A DNA stretch of 64,000 nt from Pomphorhynchus laevis (GCA_012934845.2 WNNJ02001435.1:1-64000); one strand, 5' to 3'; shown: positions 1 to 10,109, numbered from the stretch's first letter. Notes: generated from the sequence alone by a model not told the origin. Program-made: numbers and translations.

Positions 1-279
1 TATACCTGCCGCATCCATTTAGGATCCAACGAGTGCAGCGACAATTCAGCAACAACCTCTGCCTAGTGTTTAAGGATGGTCCGCACAGCAATTCGATCTG
101 GTTAAGAGCGTAAGCCTCAGACAATTAAGCAAAGTGTCGGAAACGCCTTTATTCACAATGTCACACAGGAACCGAAACGACCAGTGTGTACCTCATTCTA
201 CTGATGAGTGTTGCCGGGTACTCATCATTTCGATGCTGAAGTGGTCGTATTATATCATTCTACTGATGAGTGGTCGTAT
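1..279 (+). repeat. 300-bp repeat family alpha, plus-oriented copy
   Basis: This stretch reappears in reverse complement at 2090-2403. Shared blocks include GGATCC, the GGTCCGCACAGCAATTCGAT block, and CACAATGTCA ahead of a CCGAAACGACC motif. It is a more distant relative of the minus-oriented copies at 301-603 and 655-950, which share TGTCGGAAA, TTCACAATGTCACA and CCGAAACG. No protein is recognisable. The copy is cut by the window start. It looks like a terminal repeat of a retroelement or a short non-autonomous element; the parent is unknown. Confidence 0.7.
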
Positions 280-315
280 TCGAACACTTACTTATAGTTA
301 AGTAAGTGTTCGAAT
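278..315. repeat. Perfect 17-bp palindrome at the head-to-head junction of two alpha copies
   Basis: Arms at 278-294 and 299-315 are exact reverse complements around the 4-base spacer TAGT. The palindrome is the centre of a larger diverged inverted repeat (1-279 against 301-603), so it marks where two copies of family alpha meet head to head. Confidence 0.85.
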
Positions 316-603
316 CGAGCATATTCTTCAGTCTGCAAACTCTCGTCACTCCTAGACGGTCATGTGATAGCCGGCAGCCATCGTCAGTAAGATGAATTAT
401 CACACGCCGTTTCGGCTGCCTCTGTGACATTGTGAAAATGCATTTCCGACATCTAGCTTAAATTGTTGGTGGCGTTAGCTCTTAAATTCAACAATTTGCA
501 ATGCAGACCATCATAAAAACCAGAGGATCAAACTTTCGGATGCTTGACTGTAAGAAACCGAGATTGAGTGGATCAATTCTTTCTATATAATCATAAGAGT
601 TTC
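301..603 (-). repeat. Family alpha, minus-oriented copy 1
   Basis: It is nearly identical to 655-950, with only a few single-base differences or small gaps. On the minus strand it carries GGCAGCC-GAAAC, then CTGACGA-TGGCTGCC, then CCGTC (positions 350-421). The two GGC(A/T)GCC blocks are complementary. A short ORF on the minus strand between the two copies is not recognisable. Confidence 0.8.
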
Positions 604-654
604 GTATTAATCGGTATTGCTCGAGATTGCGAATAGCAATTCTTTCCGTATATT

Positions 655-950
655 TAAGTAAGTGTTCGAATCGAGCATATTCTTCAGTCTGCAAACTCTC
701 GTCACTCCTAGACGGTCATGTGATAGCGGCAGCCATCGTCAGTAAGATGAACTATCACACGCCGTTTCGGCTGCCTCTGTGACATTGTGAAAATGCATTT
801 CCGACATTAGCTTAAATTGTTGGTGGCGTTAGCTCTTAAATCCAACAATTTGCAATGCAGACCATCATAAACAACCAGAGGATCAAACTTTCGGATGCTT
901 GACTGTAAGAAACCGAGATTGAGTGGATCAATTCTTTCTATATAATCATA
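655..950 (-). repeat. Family alpha, minus-oriented copy 2 (direct repeat of copy 1)
   Basis: Direct repeat of 301-603, about 355 bp downstream. It shares the same conserved module (706-776, minus strand). High identity implies a recent tandem duplication. It runs into a TA-rich microsatellite at about 946. Confidence 0.85.
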
Positions 951-1035
951 ATTATATATATGTATATATATATTTATATATAGAACCGAATTAGAACCGA
1001 ATTATTCAAATTCGGTTCTAATTATTCAAATTCGG

Positions 1036-1089
<54 letters not shown>

Positions 1090-1090
1090 A
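946..1090. repeat. TA microsatellite with embedded hairpin
   Basis: Alternating TA surrounds two copies of GAACCGAATT. The second copy (994-1003) forms a perfect hairpin with 1009-1018. Confidence 0.9.
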
Positions 1091-1140
1091 AATTTCCGTA
1101 AGGAAGCAGCGATTCGGGATCGATTTGAACAGATTCCATT

Positions 1141-1353
1141 TATAAATAGCTAAGGATAAATAGAAACTGACACAGACACAGTTTTTTTAATTATTTATTG
1201 TGTACTTTACTTTACAACGTTTCTACAAAATGTCTTCTTCAGGAACTTCTACCTGAAGAAGACTTTTTGTCGAAACGTTGTAAAGTAAAGTACACAATAA
1301 ATATTTAAAAAACTGTGTCTGTGTCGGTTTCTATTTATCCTTATCTATTTATA
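1141..1353. repeat. Large fold-back with ~100-bp arms
   Basis: Positions 1141-1243 and 1252-1353 are near-perfect inverted repeats separated by 8 bases. The arms run outward from CTTCTTCAGG / CCTGAAGAAG through TTTACAACGTTTC to the GACACAGACACAG block and AAGGATAAATAG. The right arm includes a hammerhead-like core (1253-1282). The fold-back immediately precedes a PLE endonuclease fragment, which fits an inverted terminal repeat of a Penelope-like element. Confidence 0.85.
1253..1282 (+). ncRNA. Candidate hammerhead-ribozyme core
   Basis: CTGAAGA at 1253-1259 is followed by A, then GAC-TTTTT-GTC (a 3-bp stem II), then GAAAC at 1272-1276 and GTTGTA. The order CUGANGA, stem II, GAAA, minimal stem III and a GUA cleavage triplet is that of a short-stem hammerhead. 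Such ribozymes are known from PLE terminal repeats. I found no convincing stem I here because the upstream sequence belongs to the fold-back, so activity is doubtful. Confidence 0.4.
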
Positions 1354-1357
1354 TATA

Positions 1358-1591
1358 TAGGACTGACAGGAAGACAAATGAATGTACGAGCTTTGACTCG
1401 TAGATCCGACATAAAGTATAAACTAGCGAAGAATGACGGTGCAGCCAAACACTGCATTGAAAATGAAAACGATAATTATTGAGGCAAATGATCCTGACAC
1501 GGCTAAGCGAAAACAAAGGGAAATGTTTTGGATTGGACAGCTCATGCCAGATCAACAATTAAATGCCGAGCACATATATCAATTGCTGTGA
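1358..1591 (+). mobile_element. PLE fragment: C-terminal part of GIY-YIG endonuclease
   Basis: The plus strand reads GLTGRQMNVRA, then an AKHC block, then EANDPDTAKRKQREMFWIGQ and a terminus at about 1591. This is the YIG-T-...-R...H...E...I layout of the C-terminal half of a PLE endonuclease. The fossil is short and broken. About 115 bp downstream (1707) there is CTGAAGA followed by a GGGC/GCCC hairpin, a decayed hammerhead-like core. Confidence 0.6.
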
Positions 1592-2089
1592 ATATATGAG
1601 TTCCAAAATTGGGTTATTTATATTTCTCTCTGTTAGTTGCATTGAACAATTAGATTTTTATTACTATTTTTTGTGCTTATCAGAACTTTAATTTTTTGTA
1701 GATGTACTGAAGAAGGGCGGTTAGCCCTACAGCTTTACAAGAAATTGCTCTTGGTCTTCATTTCCTTTTTTTTCTACTTACGACAATTATAACTCATGTA
1801 TCATTCAATGGATGATCCGGGACAGTGTCAGTTTTCCACAAAATCAAATGGATATATATCATAATATATATCCATTTAATCTACATATGAAAATGTAGAT
1901 TAAAGCTGCCGGTCAGGATTCGTTATGGATTCGATCATATATTTGTAAGCCCGAAAGAAACTGACAAAGTTGTGTCAGTTTATTTATGACTTTCAAATAT
2001 ATTATAGATATATATAAATTGTTATTGCAATATATATAATAGTAGTACACGGATGTGCTGATTAGACAACAGTCCAGGATTTCTTACGA

Positions 2090-2403
2090 AATACGGCATT
2101 TTTACTAAATGGTGTTGCTTGATAGACTGGACTTCGATTCACGACTTTTAGTCACAATGTCACTTCTAGACGACTAATGAGTACCTGGCAACACTCATCA
2201 GCATAATAAAGTACTCACTGGTCGTTTCGGTTTCCTGTATGACATTGTGAATAAAGGCGTTTCCCCCACTTTGCTTAATTGTCTGAGGCTTACGCTCTTT
2301 ACTAGATCGAATTGCTGTGCGGACCATTCTTAAACACTAGGCAGAGGTTGTTGCTGAATTGTCGCTGCACTCATTGGATCCTTAATGGATACGGCATGTA
2401 TAA
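2090..2403 (-). repeat. Family alpha, minus-oriented copy 3
   Basis: This is the reverse complement of the window start. It contains the same module (2165-2235): GAAAC, CTGATGA and GTC strands, plus a 14-bp pairing between CGACCAGTGAGTAC and GTACTCATTAGTCG. Confidence 0.8.
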
Positions 2404-2502
2404 TAGTAGTATATATATTGCGTGTTCGCTTATTGAATAGATTCTTCTATAAATGTACGTTAAATGCGGTGTGAAATAATGCCGACAAAATAACTGTGAT
2501 AA

Positions 2503-2535
2503 CTGAAGATTGCGTAGTGCCGAAAAGTTTTTGCC
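2503..2535 (+). ncRNA. Hammerhead-like core, left arm
   Basis: CTGAAGA (2503-2509), TTGCGTAGTGCC, then GAAAA (2522-2526). The stem and GAAA box are partly degenerate compared with the sister copy on the other arm. Confidence 0.3.
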
Positions 2536-2780
2536 AAATTTGTAGATTAATTTGAGTAAACTTACTCGTTTGTCTGGTTCTACATTATACTAATTGCATA
2601 GCAATCAGTCTGCAAGAGACCCCAGATCGTTGGTTTAACACACTGACGAATTATATATATTTATATTCGTCAGTGTGTTCAAACTACGCTCTGGGGTATC
2701 TTGCAGACTCATTGCTATGTATTTAGTATAATGTATAACCAGACAAACGAGTGCGTTTATTTAATTAAATCGACAAATTT

Positions 2781-2812
2781 GACGAAAACGTTTGGCACTA
2801 CGCCTTCTTCAG
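2781..2812 (-). ncRNA. Hammerhead-like core, right arm
   Basis: The minus strand reads CTGAAGA-A-GGC-GTAGT-GCC, then AAACGTTTTCGTC. It has stem II GGC/GCC and a minimal stem III ACG-TTTT-CGT followed by C, giving a GUC cleavage triplet. One G of the GAAA box appears lost, so this copy is probably inactive. It lies about 100 bp past a PLE endonuclease end. Confidence 0.4.
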
Positions 2813-2899
2813 TTACCACAGTTATTTTGTCTGCACACTGCATATATTGTACATTTCTGGAAGAATCTATTCAATAAGCGAAAACGCAAAATTCTTAAA

Positions 2900-3130
2900 C
2901 AGTGGTGGGCTTTCAATAAATTTCAATCATTGAAGAAGTCCAAAGGGATGATCATTATTGTTTAATGATTTATCGCACATTAACTGCTCTATCCAGTATG
3001 CTTATCTTGATTTGCGAATGCGGTTATTCTCAATAGGACCTTCAAATTGGTTATTCTCAATAGGACTTTCATGCGGTGTTCTGGATGATGGACTATGTGA
3101 GCTACTACACCGTCTAAATTTAGTCGTTTT
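2900..3130 (-). mobile_element. PLE fragment: end of endonuclease ORF
   Basis: The minus-strand translation contains GVVAHIVHHPEHRM, matching AVAHLVENPDHRM of the PLE at 22.7-24.9 kb. The DNA that follows (AATGATTTATCGCACATTAA) is also related to 22980-23000. This is a decayed piece of the same PLE family. Confidence 0.55.
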
Positions 3131-3156
3131 GTTAATATACCCTACTTGAACATAAT

Positions 3157-3870
3157 ATGCCCTACTTGAATACATACTTCGAACTCAATTTCACTTTAAC
3201 ATATCTTGCATATTCGCATTACCTCATTTCGTATGACAAGTCGTTTCATAGTCGGGTTGTGTTCACTGCTTGCATGTACGTACGACTAAAGTACTTCGAG
3301 CTTGTCATAGCATGTGGTTTCCCATGCACCGTAATTTTTGTAAATTTACAAAAATTACGAAAATTAATTTTTTCCATGATTACTTATGCGCTTCCCGTCA
3401 TCTGGTCTGACTTTTCGATTTACAATTTTAAACAACTTGACTCCTGTAAATGGTACTTCGTCAAAAAGGTACTCGGCTTGTAACCAAAAATTCACTCTAC
3501 TCCACTTTCTGTTCTAACGTTGATTCGACATCTATCAATAGACTACCAACAACGTATTTGTTTATCAAAATCATTGTCCTTCTAACAGCACTTCAAGGAG
3601 TCCACGGAAAAGATCAATGCCGTCTATCCCGAAATAACCACAGAAGCCACTCTACTACAACCTCTTTGTCAACAACCTCAAGCCACCAAAATACCTATCA
3701 TCGTTCGCGCCTACCTTCACGGTTATCACGACAAGCTGTGCATTATCCACATTCAATGTCATGAACGTTCAATATGTTGTCGCTGCAAATTTTGTAATCT
3801 ACAATGCCTACCTATCTCTCATGTATTCTCTTGTCCAATTCTTTCAACAATTCCTCTTCGTATAAAACAT
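3157..3870 (+). mobile_element. LINE 3' end, decayed
   Basis: The frame over 3380-3480 reads ALPVIWSDFSIYNFKQLDSC, the style of the region after the RT domain in L2/RTE-type LINEs. The last frame (about 3710-3870) has a cysteine/histidine cluster, CCRCKFCNLQCLPISHVFSC, then a stop. The pieces lie in more than one frame. The family call is tentative. Confidence 0.4.
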
Positions 3871-3944
3871 TAAAATATAATACATAAAATAATAAAATTT
3901 TAAGAATTGCAACAATATGAAAGAATATTGCAACAATACATATA

Positions 3945-4016
3945 TATTACATATATATGTACATATATATTATATATAATGTATATTATATATACATTAA
4001 TATATATTTAATTCTA
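3945..4016. repeat. TA-rich microsatellite
   Basis: Irregular TATA/ACATATA repeats between LINE and PLE fragments. No gene is seen. Confidence 0.8.
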
Positions 4017-4019
4017 GCA

Positions 4020-4210
4020 ATTTTTATACAATAAGCGAATAATTTATACAGGTAGCCTCATTCTTAATAAAACCAATATTAATGATAAATAAAGTATATA
4101 TCTTGATATGAACATTAAATTAACATCAATAAAAATTACTATTAATTTATATCGTAAAGATTGCATGTTTAAGTGTAAGTGAAAAATTTATCTTCATACA
4201 AGTCTGTCCA
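4020..4210 (+). mobile_element. PLE family-1 fragment (end of RT domain)
   Basis: The translation SLILNKTNIND, then YLDMNIKLT and TINLYRKD, matches the RT tail of the PLE at 40.16-41.23 kb. It is a short, broken fossil. Confidence 0.65.
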
Positions 4211-4566
4211 GAATATTTAATATTATTATGGGGTTGATATTTATATCCAAATTTATTTATAATGGCCGTTTCGATTAATTGACCGCTTGCAGCTAAATAA
4301 AAAATAGCAGTTTGTCAATTAGCACAAAAGAGTTTAAACAGTAATTTCTTGTAAATACACTTATTTTAATCATTTCTTAGTTTAATTATTAATCTTTTTA
4401 TAGAAGAATTTAATAATTCTTCGATAAAATATTAGGTTGCAAAATCTCTTTTAAATATCCGAAAAGTATAATTTTTTAAATTTATTAAAAATATTTTTTA
4501 AATATATTTATTAAAATTTTGAGAATCGCTCGGTTTGCATAAAAAAATATTCAAAAAAATATAAAT

Positions 4567-4650
4567 CCTAAATCACAACGTAGTAGCATTTGGAATCGCT
4601 TCAATGTGGTTTGCAAATATTGTGCTTTCATTCAGACGATTCCATTAATC
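4567..4650. repeat. Unoccupied copy of a locus that carries the 240-bp repeat at 8.6 kb
   Basis: AAATCAC...TTTGCAAATATTGT followed directly by CATTCAGACGATTCC matches 8557-8606 joined to about 8848-8875. At the second place the 240-bp repeat lies between the halves. It also borders the 3' end of LINE copy A. Confidence 0.6.
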
Positions 4651-4825
4651 GATTCCATTAAAATTCTGAGCAGCGCTCAGTTTGCATCACATTCATAAAA
4701 AAATAAATGGAAATCCTTTTTTTTAAATAAAAAATTCTTACATCAAAAAACAAGATATATAAAAATTCAACAAAAGATGTACTGAAATAGTTAACCTCTT
4801 CGTATAATGTCCATAATCGATAGCG

Positions 4826-5335
4826 TTAGACTAACTCCTCTTCGTTATCACTACTTTCAGATAGCGCCTGATCATCTAGAATATCTGAATCAACCGATCC
4901 ACTGACAACTAGCCGGTCTTTTTCCGGTATCATATGTTTGTTTATAGTGGGCGTGATTATTTGATCTGTTTCACAAAAGTCAGTTAATAATTCTGTTTCA
5001 TAATTAAAACTTCCGTCCGATTCATGATTATCACTATTTGCGTTCGATAAACTGTCAGTTAATTCCGAATCAGATAATGTATGTACGTCATGTGTCATAT
5101 AATCGACGGTCTGTTTACTAATTTCGGTTTCTGGCTGTGAGTTTATAGGTAAAGATTCAGGATCATCAGCGTCGTTATTATTTGATGAATTGTCACATTG
5201 TTGCAGAAAGGTGTCAAAATGTGGCTTAATTTTGCTTGAAAGACTTTGGGGCTTTACTGTGATTGCAGAGCTCAATACTTTTAGTGTGAATTTTCCGTTT
5301 TCTTCTATAAGTGCACAATCTCTGTAGGAACACAA
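4826..5335 (-). pseudogene. LINE copy A acidic C-terminal tail
   Basis: A 169-codon open piece rich in Asp, Glu, Ser and Asn, ending SESSDNEEELV. It is over 90% identical by eye to the tails of copies B and C. It has no recognised domain. It follows the endonuclease region in all three copies, so it is a true part of the ORF and not read-through into flanking DNA. Confidence 0.75.
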
Positions 5336-5431
5336 TTTATGAGTTCCTGTAAAAACTGACGTATCGACACTGGATCCTGGTATATTAGCTAGCGTGACAA
5401 TTACTTCAGTTGTATTGTTAAATTCAATGTA

Positions 5432-6517
5432 TCAAGGAGCGGACTGATCAATTGACGATGGAAGAGAGTCAACTGCCAGATCAATTGCCTGGAAGGGGTT
5501 CATTCTTCGTGTGGGATTCTCCATTATGGGGATGGCGATCTCGTAATACGGTCGGTTTAACATATCAATGCTAGATAATATAGCTTTTGAATTTCCTCTC
5601 ATGAGTGCTATTGATATTCGTTGAAAGATCCGTGCAGATGCGATGCTGTATGGTATAGATGATCGAATTGCTAAGTATCGGGCGATTCGTCTGATGATTT
5701 TCTCCCCTTCCATATTCCAGCCGCCGTAACACTCCAAGACTGCAGGTATGAAGTTATATCTCGCCTCAATCATTTTAGCACGGTACTTTCTATCTTTGAC
5801 CGATGATGCGTACCGCGCAGCTGCGTAACTAGACACATAAGCTGACTGGCGAAGAAAAGATTTCTGTAGTGGATGTGTTACCGCGAAGTCTATAGCATCT
5901 GAAGGATCCCCGTTCATCAGAATATCGGCTGGCCGTTTTTGAAGATTTTGGACATTGTTGCAAACCTCGCAACCCACATGCATTCCTGCTGATTGTGCCG
6001 CCTGGAGAACGACGTCACGAATTCCATTATGACGCATTCATGGAAAACTACCGTAGTTGCAAGTTAGTGCATGGAAGCCCTCAGCATCTGCGTTTCGAAA
6101 ACATCGACTACATCGGTAGTCACTTGGTGCAATTTGCAGGCCTAACCACATTCTTATAAGAATTGTAAATTCTTGGTCGGTAAGAGCTAGGCCGAGACTT
6201 CGATTTGGGGCGCATTGTAACCATGCATTCGCATGTGGCTGTGATACCGCTATTAGTCTGAACCTTGTCCGATCATCTCCAGTGTCTAATAGATTTTTAC
6301 GCTTCTCTGAGTCGATTTTGAACGATATTTGATGTTGTCTTGTGGATGAAGCCTGTTGTTCCACTTCTGCTCCGTGTAGCGCAAGTATTTCATTCGCGTT
6401 TACAAAGCCCGGAAATGTATTTGGATCCTGGTTCACAAACGCGGCCACTGTGCTGACGCTTGCTGCAAAGGCTGCCGCTCTGTGCTTGTTTGTACTCCTA
6501 AGGCACAGACCGCCCAT
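5432..6517 (-). pseudogene. LINE copy A endonuclease region
   Basis: Two adjoining open pieces (6517-6038 and 6037-5432) in one frame, separated by a TGA that copy B also has and copy C reads as GGA. They carry YRCSRCFRNADAEGFHALTC (zinc finger), RHN, RPADIL and AIDFAVTHP, the PD-(D/E)xK layout of restriction-like LINE endonucleases, then RNA-binding-like LFQRISIALMRGN. Confidence 0.8.
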
Positions 6518-7812
6518 TTTTAGTGGGAGCTCAACTTGATATCGTGTTCACGCTGACAGTTGTATTAAAGCGATGATTTCCATCGCCCGTATCACAGCAT
6601 TATCAAACTGCTTACAGAAAAGTTCGGTGCTTGCTGGATCTACATTCCTCATTAGGAATGCTATTCGTTGAGCGGAAGCACAGTGGCGCAATAGCAGGTA
6701 AGCCACATGAGCGTCTGGATGCGACGCGACAAGCTCTGTGTCATTTACTAGGTTTGATAAGCAACTGTTTATGAGATATGCTTCTACAAACTCTTGCGAA
6801 CCAATTGGGCATCCCAAAAGAGTAAAATCGCAGTCAGAATTGGTATGTGGAGAGTGAGTCCATTTTATCTGCGTTGAGATAATTGCTTCTGTGTGGCCTA
6901 TTAATTAGGTTTTTTGACAATTCATTGATAGTCCGATTTTTTCCAGCTCATTTGCAATCATGTTTAATGTGATAGCAACTGCCTTGGGTTCACCTCCAAT
7001 TATTCCATCGTCTAAATACCACTTGTTAAAACCGATACCTGTAAACAAGTCGACTTTCCGAATAATCGGTTGGATTGCCAGTGCGAAAAGGAATGGGCCC
7101 AGAGGGTCCCCTTGCTGTACTACTTCTGACGATGTAAGGCTTTTTGCTGCTCCAAATGTAATTTTGATGGTTGCGAGTAGCACCACGGTCCGATAGAAAA
7201 TGCTTCAATGTCGACTGCGTCAATAAAGCATTGCCTGTCAACTGTATTAAAAGCGTTCGAAACATCCACTTTCGCCCATACCCAATTTTCCGAAATGTGC
7301 ATCTGTTCGTACAATCGTCGAACCTGGTGAATTATTAAATCTGCGCCATTTGCCACAGCAACACCGACCTGTTGTGGTTGAAATATTTGAGTGTACTTAT
7401 CGCGCATCTTCGTGCCAATACACTTTGCAAACACCCTCCTTAACAATTATCCTGCCGCTATTGGGCGTATACCTCCATTTGGTTTTTCTATAGCGATAAG
7501 ATCTGCACCCGTAAAATATCGAGATATATCTACAGGAAGGTCACCGGCTGCCATATAATTTATCAGATGTGTCAGGCGGCTTAGAAGCTTTCCAGACTGG
7601 TCCGCTGTGATCATGTCTTGTAGGTGTTCGGCTCTTAAACACAGACAACCTGGTTACGATGCAGAGGGGAATGAGAAAATTGAATCACGAACGGTATCCG
7701 AATCGATGACAATACCGTGTTCTGCCGTTGGGATTTAGGTTATAATACCTTTACCGGGTGGGTGCAAATCTGTGAGCTTACGGTTTGTCTGTTCTGTTAA
7801 TGGCGCCAGCCG

Positions 7813-8430
7813 TTACGAAGATAATCGTTTCATTGCCTTGCCGTAGTTTCCCTGTCGCACAAGTTCGATTGTCATTGTCTTTGATTTGTCAAGTTTATGT
7901 CGGGTCGTTTGTTGAGCACAAACATGCGTGAGAAAGGAAGTGTCAAACTGCCTGTTTTTGGCTGACTTTAGTGCATTATCTATATGTTTTCGTACATTTC
8001 GGTGATCACCTGAATGAGCTGATAGGCACACTTTCGCGAACTCCAAAAAACTAGTCCTGCTATATGGCGATTTATGTTCTAGTGCCTTCTCAATAAGATT
8101 GGTAAAAATGCGAGCTGCTTTATTTCGTAAACTCCAAGGTATTCGTCTTACTGTCAGCGTAGATGATGCCCAAATACGGTGTAGCGTTTCATATGCGTTC
8201 AAATTGTGGGAAACGTCGTTGGCCGAAGCCATTTCAGATCCTTTGTAGGTTTGACGTTCAGCAGTAGGTTTGACATGGGAGGAAATATCGGGTGTGTAAT
8301 CAACAATCAAAGCGCAGCTAGTGCCTGGGCACCGAACCCCAAAACTTTTGTAAAAACGTACATTTCCGAATTTTGTAAGTGCGATTGGCATGTTACAATG
8401 CGGGCAAATACGAAGTTTTGCCCCTTCCAT
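7813..8430 (-). pseudogene. LINE copy A N-terminal region
   Basis: A 205-codon piece beginning MEGAKLRICPHC. The CPHC...CPGTSC finger-like cysteines are followed by a helical region ending in ELVRQGNYGKAMKRLSS, typical of the segment just before the RT domain in RLE LINEs. Copy C has the same ORF at 57699. Confidence 0.75.
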
Positions 8431-8605
8431 TCGCCAAGGGATTTCCGACGGTAATATGTTGTCGACGGCAATGTGTTATTAGATATAATCAATCAAAATA
8501 TGAAAATTTAGTTGTAAGTAGTTTATTTAGCAGCCAAGAAAGTTCAAATAGAAATTCTAAATCACAGCGTAGTAGCATTTGGAATCGCTTCAATGTGGTT
8601 TGCGA

Positions 8606-8850
8606 ACATTGTTCCTTCTGATTACCTCTAATCCTTTACCTGATACAACGTCTGTTAGTTATAAGTCAATTAATAAAAATGACGTTTATTTTAATTTTCA
8701 ATTTTTTATTTTAACTTGATTTAAATTATAAAAAATCGTATGACAATTATTGATTTTATTATTTAATTATTAAATTTGATTTAGCATTATTATGTTTTGT
8801 TTATTTTATAATTATATATAATACGTAGACTCAGTTAGCTGATTTGATTC
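8606..8850 (-). repeat. 240-bp repeat family beta, copy 1
   Basis: In sense it runs from AGCTAACTGAGTCTACG to AACAGACGTTGTATCAGG. Related copies are at 9835-10045 (minus), 34275-34560 (plus) and 39785-40090 (plus). It has no coding capacity. The sequence on either side is contiguous at 4567-4650, indicating that this unit was inserted. Confidence 0.75.
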
Positions 8851-8888
8851 ATTCAGACGATTCCATTAATCCACAATTCATTGTTCGA

Positions 8889-9541
8889 AAAATCCTTCAC
8901 AACGTCTTAACCGCGATTGGCGGGCACTCCTCTGAATATGTTGTCGCGTTATGACGCCGAATTTTCAGACAACGAGGGCATCTCTTGCGCTGCCCGTATA
9001 GACGACGGACTGCATGAGGATTTACGCTGACATAATGAATTTTTACATACTATTTATTAATATTTTTGCATATTATTAAGCAATTTTTTGTATAATTGAT
9101 ATTTATAGAATTGTCTTATATTGGAATCCAAAATTACATAAAAATCCAATAAAACCTAGGTTCATATTTAGTGCGTTTAAATGTACATTAAAACCACTTT
9201 ATGTTTAAATAAATAAAATACTTAAAGTAATTAAAGCACACTAAGAAATATTGTAGGGTAATCGAAATTAATACTGGTATAAAATACTATTTCAGTATTA
9301 ATTCTACAAAAGAATTTTTAGAACACAAAAGAATAAATTTTCAGAAAACAAATACGAACGATTTTTGTACGCTTTAAAAAATCTAGAATTAGCAGATATT
9401 AAAGAACCGTTAGAAAAATTAATTAATTTTATATTATGAAACAGATATACATAAATATGCTATAATAACTATAACGACTATCTAACAAAAATTAAACCAT
9501 CAAGTAAATATAGATATATGGATAAAATTGAATTATTAGAA
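8889..9541. repeat. Segmental duplication, copy 1
   Basis: About 650 bp nearly identical to 11828-12479, with only a handful of base differences. It contains a zinc-knuckle-like minus-strand piece (CPRCLKIRRHN near 8960) and a plus-strand PLE RT fragment from about 9230 to 9541. Confidence 0.9.
9240..9541 (+). mobile_element. PLE family-1 RT fragment
   Basis: The DNA matches, in the opposite orientation, the RT motif-A region of the PLE at 40.87-41.2 kb: an IEINTG..YYFSINSTKEF segment, a degraded motif A, and then the stretch leading to KYRYMDKIEL. Broken fossil. The same piece occurs at 12180-12479 and, shorter, at 16260-16350. Confidence 0.7.
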
Positions 9542-9834
9542 TCCAATTAATAATTCAATTAATTGAATTATTCGTCGATTGATTCATCTTGATATTGCTG
9601 ATACCCCGCTATCAAATCTGTCATGTTGTTTTTTGCTTATGTAAATTCCAATTCAGATATTCCTTGACCCACATAACAATGCATGAAGGCTTTACGTTTA
9701 AAAATAGCTTAAGGGTGATCATATATTCGTTCAAATAGCTTATCTTTTTACTGTTTTTCAGGATAAATTTTGGCTTAAAAAACTTTGCTGTCGTTTACAT
9801 TTTAGTGGTTGTCGCTTATGCAATACAGACGTTG

Positions 9835-10045
9835 TATTCTGATACAACGTCTGTTATTTGTTAGTCAATTCATAAAAATGACGTTTATTTTAAATTTCAA
9901 TTTTTTATTTTAACTTGATTTAAATTATAAAAAATCTTATAACAATTATTTATTTTATTATTTAATTATTAAATTTTGATTTAGCATTATTATGTTTTGT
10001 TTATTTTATAATTATATATAATACGTAGACTCAGTTAGCTGATTT
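9835..10045 (-). repeat. 240-bp repeat family beta, copy 2
   Basis: Reverse complement of 34275-34480. It has the same ATTCATTCAGACGATTCCATT flank (10050-10070) as copy 1, so repeat and flank were probably duplicated together. Confidence 0.75.
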
Positions 10046-10109
10046 GATTCATTCAGACGATTCCATTGATCCACAATTCACTGTTCGAAAAGTATAATAT
10101 TTTATATTA

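Larger units (their letters stand above)
2430..2880. repeat. Palindromic PLE terminal repeat, head to head
   Basis: The left half (2430-2655) and right half (2656-2880) are diverged inverted copies. The centre is AACACACTGACGAAT against ATATTCGTCAGTGTGTT. Each arm carries CTGAAGA followed by a GCGTAGTGCC stem (2503 plus strand, 2812 minus strand). The right arm lies downstream of a minus-strand PLE endonuclease end, matching the inverted terminal repeats known for Penelope elements. Confidence 0.7.
4658..8500 (-). mobile_element. RLE-type LINE, copy A (near full length, broken)
   Basis: This minus-strand element is homologous to 35513-38792 and 57655-61340. On the minus strand the order is: an N-terminal segment with a CPHC zinc finger (8430-7813); RT with motif A AKVDVSNAFN, motif B QQGDPLGP and motif C YLDD (7446-6905); thumb and linker (6817-6038); a C-x2-C...H-x3-C finger and restriction-like endonuclease motifs RPAD and AIDFAVTHP (6150-5870); and a 200-residue acidic tail (5450-4829). 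The frame is interrupted in several places, many shared with the other copies. The 5' end (CTAATAACACATTGCCG in sense) matches copy C. The 3' end is a CAGCGCTCAGTTTGCAT block (plus strand) near 4660. The clade is R2/NeSL/R4-like by endonuclease type. Confidence 0.85.

Noticed and set aside
488-694. 68-codon minus-strand ORF at the family alpha duplication
   Set aside because: Spans the junction of two repeat copies and is not preserved in the second copy.
4567-8606. 50-bp direct repeats as a target-site duplication of LINE copy A
   Set aside because: They are too long and separated from both element ends by 45-60 bp; better explained as duplicated flank with an inserted beta repeat.
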